Source: Microbulbifer sp. A4B17
GTDB lineage: Bacteria > Pseudomonadota > Gammaproteobacteria > Pseudomonadales > Cellvibrionaceae
DNA length: 64,000 bases
Assembly: GCF_003076275.1 (NCBI RefSeq)
Contig: NZ_CP029064.1
Location: 1,622,501-1,686,500 of the forward strand
Direction: 5' to 3'
Part shown: positions 60,852 through 64,000 of the stretch, one piece after another
Position numbering within the stretch: position 1 is the stretch's first letter
Layout of the letters: every line of letters begins with the position of its first letter
The notes under the pieces: generated by a model
What the model saw: only the letters and a program-made list of their open reading frames with translations
Database searches by the model: none
What the model was told of the DNA's origin: nothing
Position numbers and translations under genes: made by a program

Positions 60852-62438
60852 ATGCCGGTCGATTTTGGTCTCCACCCAGTCGATGCGACCATTTTGGTCG
60901 TCTATTTCGTTTTCACCATCGCCCTTGGGCTCTTCCTAAGTCGCCGCCACGATACTGCAGAGGACTACTTCCTGGCTGGGAGGAAAATGGTATGGCCTTT
61001 GATAGGCTTATCCCTGTTCGCTTCCAATATATCCAGTACCACTTTGATCGGCTTGGCTGGAGATGCTTACAGCACTGGCATAGCGGTCTTCAACTATGAG
61101 TGGATGGCGGCGATTATCCTGGTCTTCTTTGCCGTTTTCTATCTGCCTACAATTCTTCGCTCGCGCATTTACACAATGCCGGAAATGCTTGAGCGTCGCT
61201 TTAATAGCACCGCACGCACTTATTTTTCGGGATTGACTATTTTCCTGAATATTGTGGTTGATACTGCGGGTAGCCTCTATGCAGGGGCCCTGGTAATGAA
61301 ATTGATATTCCCTGAATTACCAATTTGGACCACGATTTCAATTTTGGCGGTGATCGCGGGTATCTACACTATCTGTGGAGGTTTGGCGGCCGTTATTTAT
61401 ACCGATACCATTCAGGCTCTGCTGCTGATATTTGGTTCAATCCTGATCAGTATTTTTGCCCTGGATCGCGCAGGAGGTTGGGAAAATGTTGTATCCCAGG
61501 TCTCGGCGGAACAATTGAGTCTGATACGGCCCATAGGTGATTCGAGTGTGCCCTGGTTAGGGCTAATTACGGGAGTCACTTTGCTGGGATTTTATTTCTG
61601 GTGTACTAACCAATTTATGGTGCAAAGGGTACTCAGTGCGAAAGATGTTAATCACGGCCGCTGGGGAGCCTTATTTGCCGGTCTGCTGAAACTTCCCGTG
61701 CTATTTATCATGGTTCTGCCTGGCACTATGGCGATTGTTATTTTCCCGGAACTAGAGCGCGCGGATATGGTTTATCCCACTCTGTTATTTGAGCTGCTGC
61801 CTGTCGGTATACTGGGGCTTGTGTTGGCCGGTTTTGTTGCTGCACTAATGTCGCAAATTGATTCTACGCTGAATTCAGCTTCCACGCTGGTGACCATGGA
61901 CTTTGTGCGGAAGTTTTTTCCGGGCCTGAACCAGCACCAGTTAATGCGTGTAGGTCAGCTGGTCACCTTTATCTTTATGATACTTGCCGTACTTTGGGCA
62001 CCACAAATTGAGAGTTTTGGTTCCTTATTCCAGTATCTGCAGAAGGTACTTTCCTATGCAGTTCCCCCTGTACTGGCACTTTTCCTGATTGGATTCTTTT
62101 GGCGTGGGGCTAACTCCAAGGGAGCCATAGCTACTTTACTGTTAGGTACCTTGGGCGGCGTTGGCCTCTTTTTTGTCAATGAAGTCTTCGACTGGACAAA
62201 CTTACACTTCCTTTATATTGCTCCAATTTTGTTTGTCTTCTGTTCACTGGTATTGGTGATTACCAGCCTGCTTTATCCAACTGAGATTAGCAAAGAAGCC
62301 AAATCTTTCACTTGGTCTAAAAGCGATTTTGACACCGAGACTGTATCCCTAAAAGCACAACCACTATGGCAGAACTATAGAGTTCTATCTGTGCTACTGC
62401 TTATCGTTACTGCGCTGGTGGTGGGTTCGTTCTGGTAG
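60852..62438 (+). CDS. sodium:solute symporter (SSS family), sugar uptake
   Basis: 528 residues from ATG 60852 (GAGG five bases before it; a GTG at 60837 is the alternative). About 13-14 membrane helices. Family blocks: AEDYFLAGRKMVWPLIGLSL, SNISSTTLIGLAGDAY near the N-terminus (Na+ and substrate region), FAALMSQIDSTLNS-type block AALMSQIDSTLNSAST at about 345. It resembles the SGLT/sugar branch. It likely imports sucrose or fructose across the inner membrane under control of the upstream palindrome. Confidence 0.88.
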   Translation: MPVDFGLHPVDATILVVYFVFTIALGLFLSRRHDTAEDYFLAGRKMVWPLIGLSLFASNISSTTLIGLAGDAYSTGIAVFNYEWMAAIILVFFAVFYLPTILRSRIYTMPEMLERRFNSTARTYFSGLTIFLNIVVDTAGSLYAGALVMKLIFPELPIWTTISILAVIAGIYTICGGLAAVIYTDTIQALLLIFGSILISIFALDRAGGWENVVSQVSAEQLSLIRPIGDSSVPWLGLITGVTLLGFYFWCTNQFMVQRVLSAKDVNHGRWGALFAGLLKLPVLFIMVLPGTMAIVIFPELERADMVYPTLLFELLPVGILGLVLAGFVAALMSQIDSTLNSASTLVTMDFVRKFFPGLNQHQLMRVGQLVTFIFMILAVLWAPQIESFGSLFQYLQKVLSYAVPPVLALFLIGFFWRGANSKGAIATLLLGTLGGVGLFFVNEVFDWTNLHFLYIAPILFVFCSLVLVITSLLYPTEISKEAKSFTWSKSDFDTETVSLKAQPLWQNYRVLSVLLLIVTALVVGSFW

Positions 62439-62596
62439 CGCGAAGACAGGTTACTCCTATTTTTCACCCCACAGGATGGAAAACTTGGACAATAAAGGCA
62501 ATACAGGAGGGCTGGACACGGACGAAGTTGACAAAAGATTGTACTCAGATAGTTGTATCCATTTAAAAGAATAATCTTATAAAGAAGGTGTTGACT

Positions 62597-63811
62597 ATGA
62601 AGTATTTCGTCACAGCGATGTTAGGTTTATTGGCTTCTGCGCAGATAAGTGCAACAGAAAATATTTTGGATCAGTACTTCAATACATCAGATAATGGTGG
62701 GACCCTAAGGTACGATACAATATTTCAGTATGGTAAGAGTGGGAATGGCAGCGATTTCGACATGTGCGATAGCTATGGTACCACCCGAATCCCTGGAGAC
62801 AAGATCACCGCTATAACAAGTTTTAGCGGTGATGAAAGAATCAAAGGGTTAAAACTCGAATACTTATATGCAGGAGATGAGGAGGTTGGTAAAACCACTA
62901 TCTCCGGGTATCGAAAGTTGCTTGGTGCTACCGAATATATTCAGGGTTGGCGCTTCTATAAAAAGCGCGATGGCAATATTTCCAGAATTCGAGTTTACTT
63001 GAAAGACATGGCTGATAACTCAACCCGTGATATTACCTTTGGAGGTAATAATGGCTGGTATAAGTGGGAGGAATATCATCTAAGTATTGAAACCCGGTCA
63101 GTAGTTGGATTTGCTGGTACTGCGAGTGATAGTAAAGTTTGGAGTATTTATCCTTGCGTTGCGGATCGTTTGGAATTGGTGGAATCTGGAGTAGAGATTC
63201 ATTGGGATCAGATTGTGGAAACCCCCAACAACACCAGGACATTCTTTGGTGAGAGATTGCTTGAGAACTCTGGCAGTATTGCCCAAAACGACAGTACAGA
63301 AGTCTGGTATACCGATGGGAAGAGTGAAACTGATACCTGGACTAATACTATGGGGATTTCGGTTACTGCTGGAGTTAGCTTGACCGAGGGTTACAAGGTC
63401 GGTGTTCCCGGTACTGTTGAAAATAGTGGCTCTATTACATTCAGTTTCTCTGAGACTTTTAGCGTTTCAACGACGGTTGGGGAAACATCGACTAAAAGCA
63501 ACCAGGAAACGGTTAAGGATGCCATGCCATCCAATGTACCCGCCTATGGACTGATGATGGCGCGGATGATGGTGGAAAATAGCGAGGTTGAAGTTCCCTA
63601 TACCACAACGGTCGTGAACCCCCATAATGGTGATGAGTTCGAGTTGACAGGAGTTATCAAAGGTTCCAGCTATTCCAATGCGCGGAAACGCTGGGATGAA
63701 GTGGGGCGGGCCTATCCAACTCGTTATGAGATATACCAAAGTTATGCTTGGGTGATCGAGTACTATGGGTTGGAAAACGCAAGCTTGATAGATGATCCGG
63801 ATATTTTCTAG
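62597..63811 (+). CDS. secreted lectin-like/aerolysin-like probable pore-forming protein
   Basis: 404 residues from ATG 62597 (AAGAAGG eight bases before). Signal peptide MKYFVTAMLGLLASAQISA. Residues about 20-180 look like a beta-prism (jacalin-like) lectin domain: repeated strands ITAITSFSGDERIKGLKLEY and IQGWRFYKKRDGNISRIRVYL. Residues about 200-380 form an aerolysin-type module: long strands with alternating polar/apolar residues, including a Ser/Thr-rich insertion region ITFSFSETFSVSTTVGETST and YTTTVVNPHNGDEFELTG. The likely activity is membrane binding through sugar and pore formation. The assignment is by pattern only. Confidence 0.6.
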   Translation: MKYFVTAMLGLLASAQISATENILDQYFNTSDNGGTLRYDTIFQYGKSGNGSDFDMCDSYGTTRIPGDKITAITSFSGDERIKGLKLEYLYAGDEEVGKTTISGYRKLLGATEYIQGWRFYKKRDGNISRIRVYLKDMADNSTRDITFGGNNGWYKWEEYHLSIETRSVVGFAGTASDSKVWSIYPCVADRLELVESGVEIHWDQIVETPNNTRTFFGERLLENSGSIAQNDSTEVWYTDGKSETDTWTNTMGISVTAGVSLTEGYKVGVPGTVENSGSITFSFSETFSVSTTVGETSTKSNQETVKDAMPSNVPAYGLMMARMMVENSEVEVPYTTTVVNPHNGDEFELTGVIKGSSYSNARKRWDEVGRAYPTRYEIYQSYAWVIEYYGLENASLIDDPDIF

Positions 63812-63827
63812 ATTGACATTGGTAAGA

Positions 63828-63861
63828 ATTGACTGGCTCAAATTATAAAGAGTCAGTCAAT
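63828..63861 (+). terminator. hairpin after the aerolysin-like gene
   Basis: Twelve-base stem ATTGACTGGCTC / GAGTCAGTCAAT with one G-T pair and a ten-base loop, 16 bases after the stop. There is no T-tract. Confidence 0.5.
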
Positions 63862-64000
63862 CATATGAGATTTGGCTATTCATCATGAAACCGGATTGAG
63901 CCTAAGCGAATCCTGTCATCTTCACATCCGTAGTAACTGAACTTTACAGTTTTCTGGGACATATAAGCGGAAAGCAGAAAAGATACTTTGGTGTTGTATA

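Overview
The window reads as the chromosome of a marine gammaproteobacterium. Likely a Cellvibrionales member such as Microbulbifer; this is inferred from the mix of genes (kbl-tdh, an AruI-like decarboxylase, HscC, a PA0069-type radical SAM protein, a TonB-dependent receptor sugar locus, very large secreted repeat proteins) and was not tested by any search. No rRNA, tRNA or CRISPR array was recognised.
0-11 kb is mostly housekeeping: the tail of a PepSY-type protein with a PhoP/PhoQ-like two-component pair, a long acyl-CoA dehydrogenase, a PAP2 phosphatase translationally coupled to an MJ1255/VC2487-type glycosyltransferase, two small DUF proteins, a short-chain dehydrogenase, a TPMT-type methyltransferase, and a radical SAM plus GIY-YIG pair behind a LexA-type operator. 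11-19 kb is AT-rich and partly decayed: an orphan condensation-fold acyltransferase, a CPA1 antiporter, a broken AraC/LysE pair, and a ferric-reductase-like membrane protein next to an exported ChrB-like/rhodanese fusion.
19-37 kb is the most striking part: a same-strand array of six genes. It contains a ~3,300-residue secreted protein built of eight ~288-residue parallel beta-helix modules ending in FlgD-Ig-like domains, a TolB-like propeller protein, a smaller FlgD-Ig-like protein homologous to the giant's C-terminus, a TPR protein, a Sec-exported RHS/YD-repeat protein with a variable C-terminal tip, and a small probable immunity gene. Five of the six start with export signals. I propose that they form one cell-surface or secreted polymorphic system. 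A decayed REP-associated transposase and csrA follow.
39-49 kb is metabolic: tdh and kbl (threonine to glycine), a small unknown gene, an aldehyde dehydrogenase with an AruI-like 2-oxoacid decarboxylase (arginine transaminase pathway), pdxH, then an HscC chaperone coupled to a membrane J-like/RDD protein that has a decayed partial duplicate downstream. 49-54 kb is AT-rich and accessory: three small secreted paralogues (one frameshifted), an unknown exported TIM-barrel-like protein and an exported esterase.
54-62.4 kb is a sucrose or fructo-oligosaccharide locus: ROK fructokinase, TonB-dependent receptor, GH32/GH68-like hydrolase, ROK repressor and an SSS symporter. Two near-identical perfect palindromes (around 58.04 and 60.78 kb) are the likely repressor operators. 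The window ends with a secreted lectin-like/aerolysin-like probable pore-forming protein.
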